From Acinetobacter geminorum (GTDB lineage Bacteria > Pseudomonadota > Gammaproteobacteria > Pseudomonadales > Moraxellaceae), in contig NZ_JABELE010000013.1 in the NCBI RefSeq assembly GCF_013009345.1, forward strand, positions 1 to 64,000: a stretch of 64,000 bases of DNA, read 5' to 3'. A program made the translations under genes and the position numbers. A model generated the notes under the pieces. That model ran no database searches. It was not told the DNA's origin and saw only the letters and a list, made by a program, of their open reading frames with translations. Numbering within the stretch: the stretch's first letter is position 1; each line of letters opens with the position of its first letter. Shown piece by piece: positions 1-10,005 of this stretch.

Positions 1-810
1 GATGCAAGCGACATCACGGTTGTAGGCGGTACATTGACAGGCCTGACTACGACTGACAACATCACCTGGACAGCGGTGTTCACACCGGACGGTACAGGCA
101 CAGCACCAAGCATTGCGGTGGCTGATGGTAGCTACACAGATGTCTTGGGCAACTTGGGTACAGGCGATGTACTTGACGGTACAGACGGTTTCGTTGTAGA
201 CATTGTTCCACCAACACTTGCAATTACTACTGATGATCTAGCTCTTGCAGCAGGTGAAACTGCGAATATTAGCTTCACATTCAGTGAAGCAGTTGCAGGC
301 TTTGATGCGACAGACATCGCGGTAGTGGGCGGTACCTTGACTGGCCTGACTACGACGGACAACATCACCTGGACAGCGGTGTTTACACCAGATGGCACAG
401 GCACAGCACCAAGCATTAGTGTTGCTGATAATACTTACACAGACCTTGCAGGTAACTTAGGTACAGGTGATGTACTTGATGGTACAGATGGTTTCGTTGT
501 AGACATTGTTCCACCAACACTTGCAATTACTACTGATGATCTAGCTCTTGCAGCAGGTGAAACTGCGAATATTAGCTTCACATTCAGTGAGGCAGTTACA
601 GGCTTTGATGCAAGTGACATCACACTTATTGGTGGTACATTGAGTGCGTTGGTTACAACTGACAATATCGCTTGGACAGCGGTGTTCACACCTGATGGTA
701 CAGGCACAGCACCAAGCATTAGTGTTGCTGATAGTACATATACAGACCTTGCTGGTAACTTGGGTACAGGCGATGTGCTTGACGGTACAGATGGCTTTAT
801 CGTTGACCTG
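1..810 (+). repeat. 303-bp tandem repeats encoding Ig-like domains of the adhesin
   Basis: A unit starting with codons for VPPTLAITTDDL begins at 205 and again at 508, a 303-bp (101-codon) period, and a partial earlier copy fills 1-204. The copies at 205 and 508 are almost identical over their first 100 bases. Such near-identity indicates recent homogenisation, so repeat number is likely to vary between strains and to be difficult for short-read assembly. Confidence 0.9.
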
Positions 811-3800
811 GTTGCACCAGTGGTTGGTTTCACAGATGTAACTACTAATGATGACACACCTCCATTGACTGGTACGATCGATGATCCGACAGCAACCGTG
901 GTGGTGAACGTAGATGGTGTGGATTACCCAGCGACCAACAATGGTGACGGTACCTGGACCCTTGCAGATAATACTTTGCCAACACTCGCAGATGGTCCGC
1001 ACACTGTAAGTGTAACGGCAACAGACCCTGCAGGTAATGTATCGATTCCGGCAACTGGTACGGTAACGATTAGTTCTTCTAGTATCTTGGCCTTTGATAA
1101 CACTGATACAGCCGTACTTGCTCCTCAACCATTGCTTGTACAAGATGATGCCCCGTTAGGTAGCGAAACTTACCTAGCCTTGGTTTCACTTGCTGGACTT
1201 GATTTACAACTTGGTTCTGAAGCAATTGATTTTACAGTAGGCGCTGGTCAAGAAGGCAACGCGACATTTACCTATAGTGCATTGCTTGGTGCAGATGTTT
1301 TATCCGATTACTCATTGGTACTACAAAAACTAGACCCAATAACTGGTAATTGGACTTCTGTTTACGGTGGTGGTGAAGCTGATATTCTAGATTTAACTCT
1401 ACTAGGTGGAACTCCAAGTGTAGTTATTGATGGATTAGAAGAAGGTCAATACCGTGCATTCATGACTTATAACGGTCTTCTAGGCATCGGTTTACTTGGT
1501 ACCTTAACAGGGTCAATGGATGTCTATGATACGACACAAGTAGGTGGATACTACACTGAAGTTGCCGATGGTAATGTGATTACTGATATTAATACCAGTG
1601 GTGAAATAGATATCGTAACTCCTACAACAGTAGTTACAGCGGTAAATGGTCAGCCTGTTACAGCGGCAGATACTGTGATTAACGGCTTGTACGGTACTCT
1701 GTTAATCGATCCAGACGGTACATATACTTACACTCCTAACTTAGATTCCGCCGGAGTTGGTCAAACAGATGTATTTGTCTACACATTAACTGATCCTTTA
1801 ACTGGTGATACAGCTCAAGCAAATCTCAATATCCAATTGAGCTCTGTGAAAGCGGTGGATAATGTTGTAACCGCAGAAATTAACCCAGAGCCGTTGCTTG
1901 TTGCAGATGATGTAGCTCTTGGAGATGCATCTTACCTTGTAGCTGTATCGTTAGCTGGTCTGGATTTACAATTACTCGCTGATGAAGCAATTGAATTTAC
2001 TGTTGATCCGAACCGTGAAGGTACAGCAACATTCACATTTGATGCCATAATCACAGCAGATTTACTCAGCGATTATGCGATTGTTGTTCAGAAATTTGAT
2101 GAAGCAACAGGTGAATGGGTATCGATTGGTGGTACTAACCCAGAAGCATCACTCATTGATCTATCACTTATCGGTGGTACGCCAACAGCTGTTCTTGAAG
2201 GATTGGATGCTGGTCAGTACCGTGCATTCATTGGATATGAAGGTTTAGTCGGTGTAGGTTTAGGCGGAACATTAACTGGTACGATGGATGTCTATAATCC
2301 ATACATCGTGGCAGGTTACTCTGTTGAACCGATCTCTGGTAATGTCATCAAAGATGCAGGTCTCACTGGTGAAGTTGATGCAGCAAGCAGCAGTGCTGTG
2401 ATTTCTCAAGTGAATGGTGTTGCGGTTGATCCAGTTGCTGGTGCAACAATCACTGGTGCATACGGTACATTGGTGATCGACCAAGATGGTAACTACACTT
2501 ATACCCCAACTGTAGACGGAGCAAACTTAGGTCAGGTAGATCAATTTACCTACACCTTGCTTGATCCTGTAACAGGTAACACTTCTGAGGCAACACTTTA
2601 TGTTCGTCTCGATAGTGACAGTGTAGATATGACTTGGAACGATGCAGATCCATCTCAACCAGCTGTAATTACTAGCCCGCTTCCAGTAGATGCAATGGAT
2701 AACGTTGCTTCAGCTGAAATAGACATGGTGTATCCAGTAACAACTGAGGTACTTGATAATGCGATCAGCTATAACTGGTTACTCGGTGTAGGTGGAATTG
2801 TTATCGGTTCTAGAGAAGGTACAGCGACATTTACAGTTGATCCAGGTAATCTGACTGACGCCATCATTGCAGTGAACTTTGGTTCGGTTGCTACGGTTGT
2901 CGACGGTTTACATGTGGTATTAACACGAGTAAATCCAGATGGCACTCGTACTGTAGTTGCGGATAGTTCTGATACTGGCGTAATTGACTTGTTAGGTATC
3001 TTTGGTTCTGAAGTTCAATTCAAGATTGATAACTTAAGTGCCGGTACTTATGAGTTGTTCATGGAAAGCAACACATTACTTACAGCTCTAGGTAGTGTTA
3101 CTGCGGATATCACACTAAATCATGGTGATATTACTCAACCACCTGTACTGGTCGTTGACCCTGTAACTGGTAATGTACTCGCTGATGATAACTCTACTGT
3201 TTACGGTACAAACTATGTGCCAGACTACATTACGACAACTTCAGTAGTAACTACAGTTACAGCTGAAAATGGTAATACAGAGGCAGTTGTAGTAGGTACT
3301 CCGACAACGATCGTAGGTGCATATGGCAGCTTGATAATCAATTCAGACGGCAGCTATAGCTATCAGGCAACTGCAGATATGGCGAATGTAGGTAAAGTTG
3401 ATAGCTTCACTTACACGGTCACAGACCCAGTGACTGGCAGAACTGATACAGCTACATTACATGTTCAAGTTGGTTCGCCAGATGTTGATGTAACTTGGAA
3501 TACAGCAGATCCTTCGGCAGATGCAACGCTTCCAACACCTTCTGCAACAGCTGATACTGACGATGCAACAATCAGTATGTCACCAGTGGTAGATCCACTT
3601 GTGGATGTGGTAAGTGGTAATGTGACCATCGGTAACTTGGTTGGTTTCCCAATTCCACTTCCTGTACTCAGCAGTACGGTAACATCGGATCAATTTGTGA
3701 TTGCTGCTAATACAGTAAGCGATGTACATGTACAGTTGAACTACACTGCATCATTAAGCTTGTCTGCTTTCCCAACAACTGGATATACAATTCAGCAGTT

Positions 3801-4722
3801 CGTAGGTGGAACATGGGTTGATACAGCATATTCAGGTTCTGCAACTGCCTTGGCAGGTGTACTCGGTGCTCCGGCATTCTCGGCAGATGTACCACATTTG
3901 ACGGCAGGTACTTATCGAGTTGTATTCAGTTTATCAAGTGTGCTTTCACTAGGTGTGGTAACTCTAGACTCTGTAGTGACAACTACAGCGACTCATCTAG
4001 ACCAATATACACCAGATGGTCAAACAGACTGGATTACTGGCAACGTACTTACTAACGATGTCGTAGAAGGTACTCAGCTCTATGTACTGAACTCAACAAC
4101 TGGCACATATGAGCTAGCTGCTGGTCAAGGAGTGAATACGGGTGAAGGCACATTGTATCTATACAATGATGGCTCTTACTTCTACAAACCATTAGACAGT
4201 GCTGCAAATGCGACTGTTGATGTGATTGATTACAAGTTGGTTTCAGTGATCGATGGTAGTGAATATGCCTCTACATTGACGATTAACTTGAGTCAAGAGT
4301 TGAATAGCCTTGCGGTAAGTACTGCGGCAAATGATACATTTGCTCTCGGTAATGGCTCTGATACCTTGATCTACAACACATTAACAGCTGCAAGTGTCAC
4401 TGACGCAACTGGCGGTAACACAACAGGTGGTGGTGTAGATGTATGGACTGACTTCCATGTAGGTGATACTGCAACAGATGATCAAGCTGATAAGATTGAC
4501 TTAAGTAACTTGTTAATTGGTTCTCAAACTAACTTAACAATCGGTCAATATGTGACAGTAAGTTATGATGCTGGTACTCAAACTGCGACAATCAGCGTAG
4601 ACCGTGATGGCGGATTACTCATCGAAGGTACTTACACTGAAACGCCATTGCTTCAATTGACTAACCTTACAGGTCCTGTGACATTGAATGACTTGATCAA
4701 TAATGGTCAAATCATTTTCTAA
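1..4722 (+). CDS. bap: Bap/LapF-family giant adhesin, C-terminal part (5' end outside window)
   Basis: The reading frame is open from base 1, so only the last 1573 residues are present. These proteins are surface adhesins secreted by type I systems that hold biofilm cells together. Visible parts in order: near-identical 101-residue Ig-like repeats (to about base 810); one different Ig-like domain (about 810-1070) with a DGTWT motif; four related blocks (about 1081-1845, 1850-2610, 2690-3465, 3550-4290), each a beta-rich domain followed by a VCBS-like module with a YGTL..DG.Y.Y signature; and a C-terminal 140-residue region with an NGSDTLIY RTX-like half repeat, typical of type I secretion signals. 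Asp/Thr/Gly-rich and nearly free of Cys, as expected for such adhesins. The family call is from established architecture; the name bap is likely rather than proven. Confidence 0.9.
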   Translation, partial: DASDITVVGGTLTGLTTTDNITWTAVFTPDGTGTAPSIAVADGSYTDVLGNLGTGDVLDGTDGFVVDIVPPTLAITTDDLALAAGETANISFTFSEAVAGFDATDIAVVGGTLTGLTTTDNITWTAVFTPDGTGTAPSISVADNTYTDLAGNLGTGDVLDGTDGFVVDIVPPTLAITTDDLALAAGETANISFTFSEAVTGFDASDITLIGGTLSALVTTDNIAWTAVFTPDGTGTAPSISVADSTYTDLAGNLGTGDVLDGTDGFIVDLVAPVVGFTDVTTNDDTPPLTGTIDDPTATVVVNVDGVDYPATNNGDGTWTLADNTLPTLADGPHTVSVTATDPAGNVSIPATGTVTISSSSILAFDNTDTAVLAPQPLLVQDDAPLGSETYLALVSLAGLDLQLGSEAIDFTVGAGQEGNATFTYSALLGADVLSDYSLVLQKLDPITGNWTSVYGGGEADILDLTLLGGTPSVVIDGLEEGQYRAFMTYNGLLGIGLLGTLTGSMDVYDTTQVGGYYTEVADGNVITDINTSGEIDIVTPTTVVTAVNGQPVTAADTVINGLYGTLLIDPDGTYTYTPNLDSAGVGQTDVFVYTLTDPLTGDTAQANLNIQLSSVKAVDNVVTAEINPEPLLVADDVALGDASYLVAVSLAGLDLQLLADEAIEFTVDPNREGTATFTFDAIITADLLSDYAIVVQKFDEATGEWVSIGGTNPEASLIDLSLIGGTPTAVLEGLDAGQYRAFIGYEGLVGVGLGGTLTGTMDVYNPYIVAGYSVEPISGNVIKDAGLTGEVDAASSSAVISQVNGVAVDPVAGATITGAYGTLVIDQDGNYTYTPTVDGANLGQVDQFTYTLLDPVTGNTSEATLYVRLDSDSVDMTWNDADPSQPAVITSPLPVDAMDNVASAEIDMVYPVTTEVLDNAISYNWLLGVGGIVIGSREGTATFTVDPGNLTDAIIAVNFGSVATVVDGLHVVLTRVNPDGTRTVVADSSDTGVIDLLGIFGSEVQFKIDNLSAGTYELFMESNTLLTALGSVTADITLNHGDITQPPVLVVDPVTGNVLADDNSTVYGTNYVPDYITTTSVVTTVTAENGNTEAVVVGTPTTIVGAYGSLIINSDGSYSYQATADMANVGKVDSFTYTVTDPVTGRTDTATLHVQVGSPDVDVTWNTADPSADATLPTPSATADTDDATISMSPVVDPLVDVVSGNVTIGNLVGFPIPLPVLSSTVTSDQFVIAANTVSDVHVQLNYTASLSLSAFPTTGYTIQQFVGGTWVDTAYSGSATALAGVLGAPAFSADVPHLTAGTYRVVFSLSSVLSLGVVTLDSVVTTTATHLDQYTPDGQTDWITGNVLTNDVVEGTQLYVLNSTTGTYELAAGQGVNTGEGTLYLYNDGSYFYKPLDSAANATVDVIDYKLVSVIDGSEYASTLTINLSQELNSLAVSTAANDTFALGNGSDTLIYNTLTAASVTDATGGNTTGGGVDVWTDFHVGDTATDDQADKIDLSNLLIGSQTNLTIGQYVTVSYDAGTQTATISVDRDGGLLIEGTYTETPLLQLTNLTGPVTLNDLINNGQIIF

Positions 4723-4741
4723 ACTGACAAGTGACTTATAA

Positions 4742-4768
4742 AAAAGGGCCTTCGGGCTCTTTTTTTAT
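4742..4768 (+). terminator. Rho-independent terminator of the adhesin gene
   Basis: Stem AGGGCC/GGCTCT around a TTCG tetraloop, followed by a run of seven T, 20 bp after the adhesin stop codon. Confidence 0.9.
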
Positions 4769-4865
4769 GTTTAAACAATACGTTCACTTAGCGTTTCACA
4801 TGTTCATGTTATGATGTATTGAAAACTTTATAGAACAACAAATAACGGATAGGGACTGATTTCGA

Positions 4866-6521
4866 GTGACGGCTTTTTTAAACTTCCAAAGACAACTGAA
4901 CCTTTGGTTAGAACATATCGCTCCACATGCTTCCGCTTTTCAGGATGAAACAATTTTATTTATATCTTATGGGCCTAAAGACCAAAGATGTAACGTATGG
5001 CACAGTAAAAAGACAAGCTTTTCACAAGCAAAAAAAGAATTATTAGCTTTCATTAATGAACAGTTTGCACATGAGTCACTTGTTGATTATATAAAAATTG
5101 ATGTTGCATATAATTTAACGAAGCAAACTTGGAAAGTAGTAGAGCAGCAGGTCCATCATCAATTTCACAACAACCACTACCGTAAAGGTATTGGGTTTGA
5201 TGAACAATGTTCAGTAGCTTTTCTTGAGCAAGAGATTTATGGAAAAGCAATTATTCGAGGTTTGAGTTATGACAAACCCAACTTTTTTGATGAAACAAAT
5301 CTGAATTACGCAATTAAGCAAAAATATAGCGCGACTAAACCACAGATTAAACTACAACAGCTACAAGGCATTTGGACTTTTGATACTTACGCAGCATTTT
5401 ATGAAAATGGGCAATTGATTAATTTAGCGAGCGGTTATGATGCAAATGGTATTAGGGCGATTTCGAGCAATAAGAAACAGCATTTTCAGTCGTTAATTGA
5501 AAAAAATTCGGCATTTTTGCATGATCAAATTCAAGAAAATGGCAAATTTATCTATGGCTATTTTTCTGCCTATGATCGCAATATTCGTAACTACAATACT
5601 GTACGCCACTGTACTTCAGTGTATGCATTGCTAGAAACATTTGAAGTGCAGAGTAAGCCAGAATATTGGCCCAAAATACATGCTGCTATTCAATATGCAC
5701 TGACCAACTTTTATAAAGAAAAAGACTCAGAAACTGCTTTTATGATTGATGGTAAAGAAGGGGAGTTTGAAATTAAATTAGGAGCCAATGCGGCAGCTAT
5801 TTTAATGCTAACAAAATATCAAGAAATTACTCAAAAAACTGATTATCAAAAATATGCAGAGAAACTCGCAAATGGTATTTTAAAGCTAGTAGATTTAAAT
5901 GGATCAACGACTCATGTATTAAATTATCCAGATTATGATTTAAAAGAAAAATTTAGAATTATTTATTATGATGGAGAAGCTGCTTTAGCTTTATTACGTT
6001 TATACCAAATTAACCAAGATTCTAGATTATTAGAAACGGTTAAGTTAATGTTTGAATGTTTTATTGAAAAGAGATATGAAAAATATCATGATCATTGGTT
6101 AAGTTATTGTACCAATGAACTCACTAAAATATGCCCAGAAGAAAAATATTTTATTTTTGGTTTAAATAATTACTTAAAACATTTTATTTTTATTAAAAAT
6201 CGAAAAACCACATATGCAACTTTGTTAGAGATGTTAATGGCTGCTTATAAAATGGTGAACCGTTTAAAAGAGCAGGGGCGCACAGCACTTTTTGAGCAAT
6301 CTTATATGTCTGAGCTTCAAAAACTAATTGAGTTTAGAGCAGATTTTCAAACTACAGGATTTTTTTATCCGGAAATGGCGATGTATATGGCACGCCCCGA
6401 TAAAATTTTACATGCGTTTTATATTCGTCATGACCGTTTTCGAGTAAGGATTGATGACCAAGAGCATAACTTATCGGGTTACATCGCTTACGTTAAAGAT
6501 TACCAAGGTGATGAGCCATGA
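4866..6521 (+). CDS. Unrecognised 551-aa protein paired with CapA (possible alpha/alpha-toroid enzyme)
   Basis: I do not recognise the family with certainty. GTG start at 4866 with a GGATAGGGA stretch about 10 bp upstream; no signal peptide. The N-terminal 170 residues are mixed alpha/beta. The remainder is helical, with recurring hydrophobic helix pairs and short motifs (IKLGANAAAILML near residue 310, YYDGEAALALLRLY near 375) that resemble the helical-hairpin barrels of six-hairpin glycosidases and related enzymes. It overlaps the next gene by 4 bp (ATGA), so the two products are probably co-translated and act together, perhaps on a polymer. Function is inference only. Confidence 0.7.
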   Translation: MTAFLNFQRQLNLWLEHIAPHASAFQDETILFISYGPKDQRCNVWHSKKTSFSQAKKELLAFINEQFAHESLVDYIKIDVAYNLTKQTWKVVEQQVHHQFHNNHYRKGIGFDEQCSVAFLEQEIYGKAIIRGLSYDKPNFFDETNLNYAIKQKYSATKPQIKLQQLQGIWTFDTYAAFYENGQLINLASGYDANGIRAISSNKKQHFQSLIEKNSAFLHDQIQENGKFIYGYFSAYDRNIRNYNTVRHCTSVYALLETFEVQSKPEYWPKIHAAIQYALTNFYKEKDSETAFMIDGKEGEFEIKLGANAAAILMLTKYQEITQKTDYQKYAEKLANGILKLVDLNGSTTHVLNYPDYDLKEKFRIIYYDGEAALALLRLYQINQDSRLLETVKLMFECFIEKRYEKYHDHWLSYCTNELTKICPEEKYFIFGLNNYLKHFIFIKNRKTTYATLLEMLMAAYKMVNRLKEQGRTALFEQSYMSELQKLIEFRADFQTTGFFYPEMAMYMARPDKILHAFYIRHDRFRVRIDDQEHNLSGYIAYVKDYQGDEP

Positions 6522-8248
6522 AATATCAACCCGTTGAGATCAAATTATTAGCACATGTTGATACTACAAGTTTTGATGAAACTTTATGGCAATTCGAATT
6601 TGATGATGATATTTCAACGCTCTTACTCATCGACTATGCATTAGAGCAATTTCAGCAAAACAATATACAGGCTCAAGATGTCTATGCCGTGCCTGAATAT
6701 CTATCTGAGCAAGTAGGTCAGCACAATCTAGGCTTAAAGCCTTCTGAAAATTACACCTTTACTGAGCTATTACAGTTCTTAATTTTTACCCAAGCAGCAG
6801 ATGTAAAACATGCTTTAAGCAATATGCTTTGCGGTACAAGTGAAAAAGCACATTTAATTTTGTCCGAAAGAGCTGATGTCTATCACTTAAATTTAAAAAA
6901 AGAGGGTAAACGAAATCAGCTAAAACATTTGTTTTTATTAGTCAAAAATATTTATACCTATCCAGCTGAAATCAGAAATCTGTTCTTTGTAAAGGAGCTA
7001 AATTTTAAGGGTAAGGCCTATCATCCCCAGACGCCATTAATGGCTCAATCAGTCGTAACGGTCTTATACCTCTCTAATTCGTTTCGAGAAATTTATCTCA
7101 CGTTCTTTGAAGAAAACCAGACCATCGGTTTCTTTTCATTTTTAGATGATATTCATCGAATTGAACATTTGGTTCCTTACTATCACTGCTTTCAAGAGCA
7201 GAACGTAAAACCTAAAGTTTGCTCTACTCAAAGTGGCATGATCAACATTTTGGGAGATACTTATTTTGGGGAGATCTATACAGAAAGGCGTAAGTCTAAG
7301 GGGCAAAAAGATGCCCTACAACAATATGGGTACAGCTATTCATTCGAAAAAATAAAAGCCTTTTTAGGTGAAAATGACTTAAATATTGCTAACTTTGAAG
7401 CAGTATTTTCTTTAGAATATCAATCACCATTAGCGCGTAAAAAGCCGTTTATTCTTAAAGCTGAGGCTGAAAAAACATTAGCAGAATTTAAGAATATTCA
7501 CCTTAACCATGTTGTGTTGGCAAATAATCATCTAAAAGATTATGGAAATCGAGGATTAGCTTATACATTACAACAATTTGATCAGGCCAAAATTTCTTAT
7601 ATCGGTGCAGGATTGAATCAAAAAGATGCTCATAGCTACTTTGAAATCATGTTTAATAACAAGCACTACGCTATTTTTAATGGCTATTGGCACAGAGATA
7701 CAGCCTATTTAGATTATGATTTTTACGCTTTAGCGCACAAGAGTGGAGTGGCTTGTCTAAATGGAGTTTTAATTGAACAAATAAGTCGTTATAAGTTGGC
7801 TCATCCTCACCATAAAGTCATCGTTATTTGTCATTGGGGTGTTGATTTTAAACCTATTACAAAAGAACAAACTAAACTCGCCAATATTTTAACCCAAGCT
7901 GGGGCTGACCTTGTGATTGGGCATGGTGCGCATACTGTTCAACCCATTCAATCCATTCATCAAAAGCCAATAGTATTTGGTATTGGTAATGCAGTTTTTA
8001 ATAGTAATGGTGAGTATGCAGAGCACAATGCTCTACCATATGGATGTATAGCACGGCTAGATTTGTCAAAAGATCGACTGCGTTTATATCCGATCTATAC
8101 CAATAATTTGAAAACATTTTGGCAGCCGTATCCAGTCGATGCTGAAGATTTCTTAAAGGCGAGTACTTACATGACATCTTTACTGACCTCTGAAAATTAC
8201 ATCGCTACCCAAGATAACTTAGGAGCATATATTGAAATTAAATTTTAG
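6518..8248 (+). CDS. CapA-family (PGA_cap) metallophosphatase-like protein
   Basis: 576 residues; roughly 240 N-terminal residues of unknown type, then a CapA-like domain (about 245-540) related to calcineurin-type phosphoesterases. Visible motifs: GDTYFGE, NIANFEAVFS, VVLANNHLKDYG (the NNH metal-binding segment), VICHWGVDF and DLVIGHGAHTVQPI. Proteins of this family are linked to poly-gamma-glutamate and capsule export or anchoring, but many are uncharacterised. There is no obvious signal peptide and no pgsB/pgsC gene nearby, so a poly-glutamate role is not supported here. Co-translated with the preceding gene. Confidence 0.8.
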   Translation: MKYQPVEIKLLAHVDTTSFDETLWQFEFDDDISTLLLIDYALEQFQQNNIQAQDVYAVPEYLSEQVGQHNLGLKPSENYTFTELLQFLIFTQAADVKHALSNMLCGTSEKAHLILSERADVYHLNLKKEGKRNQLKHLFLLVKNIYTYPAEIRNLFFVKELNFKGKAYHPQTPLMAQSVVTVLYLSNSFREIYLTFFEENQTIGFFSFLDDIHRIEHLVPYYHCFQEQNVKPKVCSTQSGMINILGDTYFGEIYTERRKSKGQKDALQQYGYSYSFEKIKAFLGENDLNIANFEAVFSLEYQSPLARKKPFILKAEAEKTLAEFKNIHLNHVVLANNHLKDYGNRGLAYTLQQFDQAKISYIGAGLNQKDAHSYFEIMFNNKHYAIFNGYWHRDTAYLDYDFYALAHKSGVACLNGVLIEQISRYKLAHPHHKVIVICHWGVDFKPITKEQTKLANILTQAGADLVIGHGAHTVQPIQSIHQKPIVFGIGNAVFNSNGEYAEHNALPYGCIARLDLSKDRLRLYPIYTNNLKTFWQPYPVDAEDFLKASTYMTSLLTSENYIATQDNLGAYIEIKF

Positions 8249-8961
8249 GGATATTGTTTGTACGTTGATAAAATCGTTTGAAGTTGTACAGGTGTAAAAC
8301 CTAAATTCCTTAATCCACCACTACCACGTTTACATTCAGCACTTGCCATAATATTCGTTGGAGTCCGTTTTGTAGCATTCGGTGCGCAAACATGTTTTAG
8401 ACCAAATGCATGCCCCATTTCATGAACGCTTCCTGCCTGAATATTATAATTTAAACGATTCCAGTCTAATAAAATAAAAGGTTTGCCATTATTACGAAAA
8501 GTTCTACTTGTTACATCTTCAAATTTCCATTTGGTTGAATAGGCATCATAAATAAAAACAATAACTTCTTTACTTGCAGTTCGTTTCGGAAAACAGGTGT
8601 TTACACTGGCAGGAATTGTTTCAAGGGAAATAGGATAAGGCTGATTAATTTGCTGTTTAAGATCACATCGTAATTTAGAGAATTCTGTATATGGAATATA
8701 GCGGTTTAATTTGAACTTAAAGATTTTATTGTTTTTATCATCTACATAATATTTATTTAATATTTTAATCTCCTTACGCATTTGTTGCAGATTATCAAAT
8801 TTCGTAGATTCAAGAGCGTTGGTGGTAAAAACAAAAGTGACTGGAACAATAGGGCGGTCATCTGTAGGGACTTTAGGTGCTTCTCCTAAAGGAAGAGGGG
8901 GACGTGTTGTACAAGACACGCAAAGTAAAGTCCCAGTAACTACCAGTAATGTTTTTTTCAT
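8245..8961 (-). CDS. Metzincin-like zinc metalloprotease, putative lipoprotein
   Basis: The HEMGHAFGLKH sequence is a complete HExxHxxGxxH metzincin zinc site, near residue 190 of 238. The start is set at 8961 (MKKTLLVV) because GAGGG lies 10 bp upstream; a longer frame to 8994 would spoil the signal peptide. The leader ends LLCVSC, a lipobox-like Cys although position -3 (Cys) is atypical. Likely an exported, membrane-anchored protease of unknown substrate. Convergent with the capA-like gene, the stops overlapping by 4 bp. Confidence 0.75.
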   Translation of the reverse strand: MKKTLLVVTGTLLCVSCTTRPPLPLGEAPKVPTDDRPIVPVTFVFTTNALESTKFDNLQQMRKEIKILNKYYVDDKNNKIFKFKLNRYIPYTEFSKLRCDLKQQINQPYPISLETIPASVNTCFPKRTASKEVIVFIYDAYSTKWKFEDVTSRTFRNNGKPFILLDWNRLNYNIQAGSVHEMGHAFGLKHVCAPNATKRTPTNIMASAECKRGSGGLRNLGFTPVQLQTILSTYKQYP

Positions 8962-9031
8962 GCAGATTTCCCTCAAGCCCACCTTGGATTGCATTTAGTT
9001 TTATTCAAAAAATTTTTATATGATATGAATT

Positions 9032-9373
9032 ATGTCAATTTTTATGGAGTCCACTTTGACAACTCAGTATGAACTACATCGGCAAATTTTAGAAGTCATT
9101 GCTTTGATTCCTTACGGAAAAGTTGCAACGTATGGACAAGTGGCTCGTATGGCAGGTTTACCTAAACATGCGAGGTTAGTTGGCTATGTCCTTAAGCATC
9201 TTGAAGCAGATCATCAAGTCCCTTGGTATAGGGTTATTAATTCTCAAGGCAAAATTAGCCTAAGTAAATTTAATGAAAAGGGTGAAAATGTTCAACAGTT
9301 AAAGCTAGAAGCTGAAGGCGTCTATTTGTTAAATGGCAAAGTAAACTTAAAGCAATTTGCTTGGCAGCCTTAA
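9032..9373 (+). CDS. Alkyltransferase-like (ATL) DNA-lesion sensor, MGMT family without catalytic Cys
   Basis: 113 residues (109 if the ATG at 9044 is used; neither start has a strong RBS). It corresponds to the C-terminal DNA-binding domain of O6-alkylguanine transferases: IPYGKVATYGQVARMAG then the active-site segment PWYRVIN. In MGMT/Ogt this reads PCHRV; here Cys is replaced by Trp, the hallmark of ATL proteins, which bind O6-alkylguanine and hand it to nucleotide excision repair rather than repairing it. Single gene, no operon partner seen. Confidence 0.9.
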   Translation: MSIFMESTLTTQYELHRQILEVIALIPYGKVATYGQVARMAGLPKHARLVGYVLKHLEADHQVPWYRVINSQGKISLSKFNEKGENVQQLKLEAEGVYLLNGKVNLKQFAWQP

Positions 9374-9446
9374 ATTGACTTAAGGGCTATTTATTTAAAA
9401 ATAATTGCCTAAATCATTAAAATTAACAAGATAGGAAATATGGAAA

Positions 9447-9884
9447 TTATCGAACAATTAAAACAGGAATATGACTTTCGCCTAAGACTTTTTGTGCAAC
9501 GCTACCCAGCACCAGTTTTCGGACACCTGTACGACCATGTGAACCCATCACAATGAGATCAACATTTAAGTCTTGAGCAGCCTCAATAATTTCTTCATGC
9601 ACTACAAAACCTTCCAATAACTTAGTTTCAACAGTAATACCTTCTTCGGCAAATTTTTGCTTTGCTTGTTCTAAAATGTCGAGTAAATAAGTTCGTGTGC
9701 GTTCAATCAAATCATTCGTTTGACCAGTTTTTACATAGACATCTGCAATAAACGGGTCAAGTGCCATAACTTGTACAACCGTAATTTTGCTATTTAGCGC
9801 TTTTCCAAGTTTGATCGCCTCTTTCATGGCGATCATAGAAGTTTCAGAACCGTCAATTGGTACAAGAATATGTTGATATAACAT
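9447..9884 (-). CDS. Universal stress protein, UspA family
   Basis: 145 residues, a single Usp domain: N-terminal ILVPIDGSETS, and the C-terminal ATP-binding type signature GSHGRTGVRKLVLGSVAQKVL. Usual length for a single-domain Usp, cytoplasmic. A good Shine-Dalgarno (AAGGAAG) precedes the ATG at 9884. Which stress it serves cannot be read from the sequence. Confidence 0.92.
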   Translation of the reverse strand: MLYQHILVPIDGSETSMIAMKEAIKLGKALNSKITVVQVMALDPFIADVYVKTGQTNDLIERTRTYLLDILEQAKQKFAEEGITVETKLLEGFVVHEEIIEAAQDLNVDLIVMGSHGRTGVRKLVLGSVAQKVLGESHIPVLIVR

Positions 9885-10005
9885 GAGTATCTTCCTTATT
9901 GTAATGATGCTTATTTATTAATACTTTATACTTATTTTTTGACGATTTAAATTCAAGCACGTAATCATTTGTGATTTTATAACAACAAATTTTGTAGATA
10001 AATTT

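Noticed and set aside
132..1143. Several long minus-strand frames opposite the adhesin gene
   Set aside because: They repeat with the 303-bp unit and are shadows of a repetitive Thr/Asp/Gly-rich gene.
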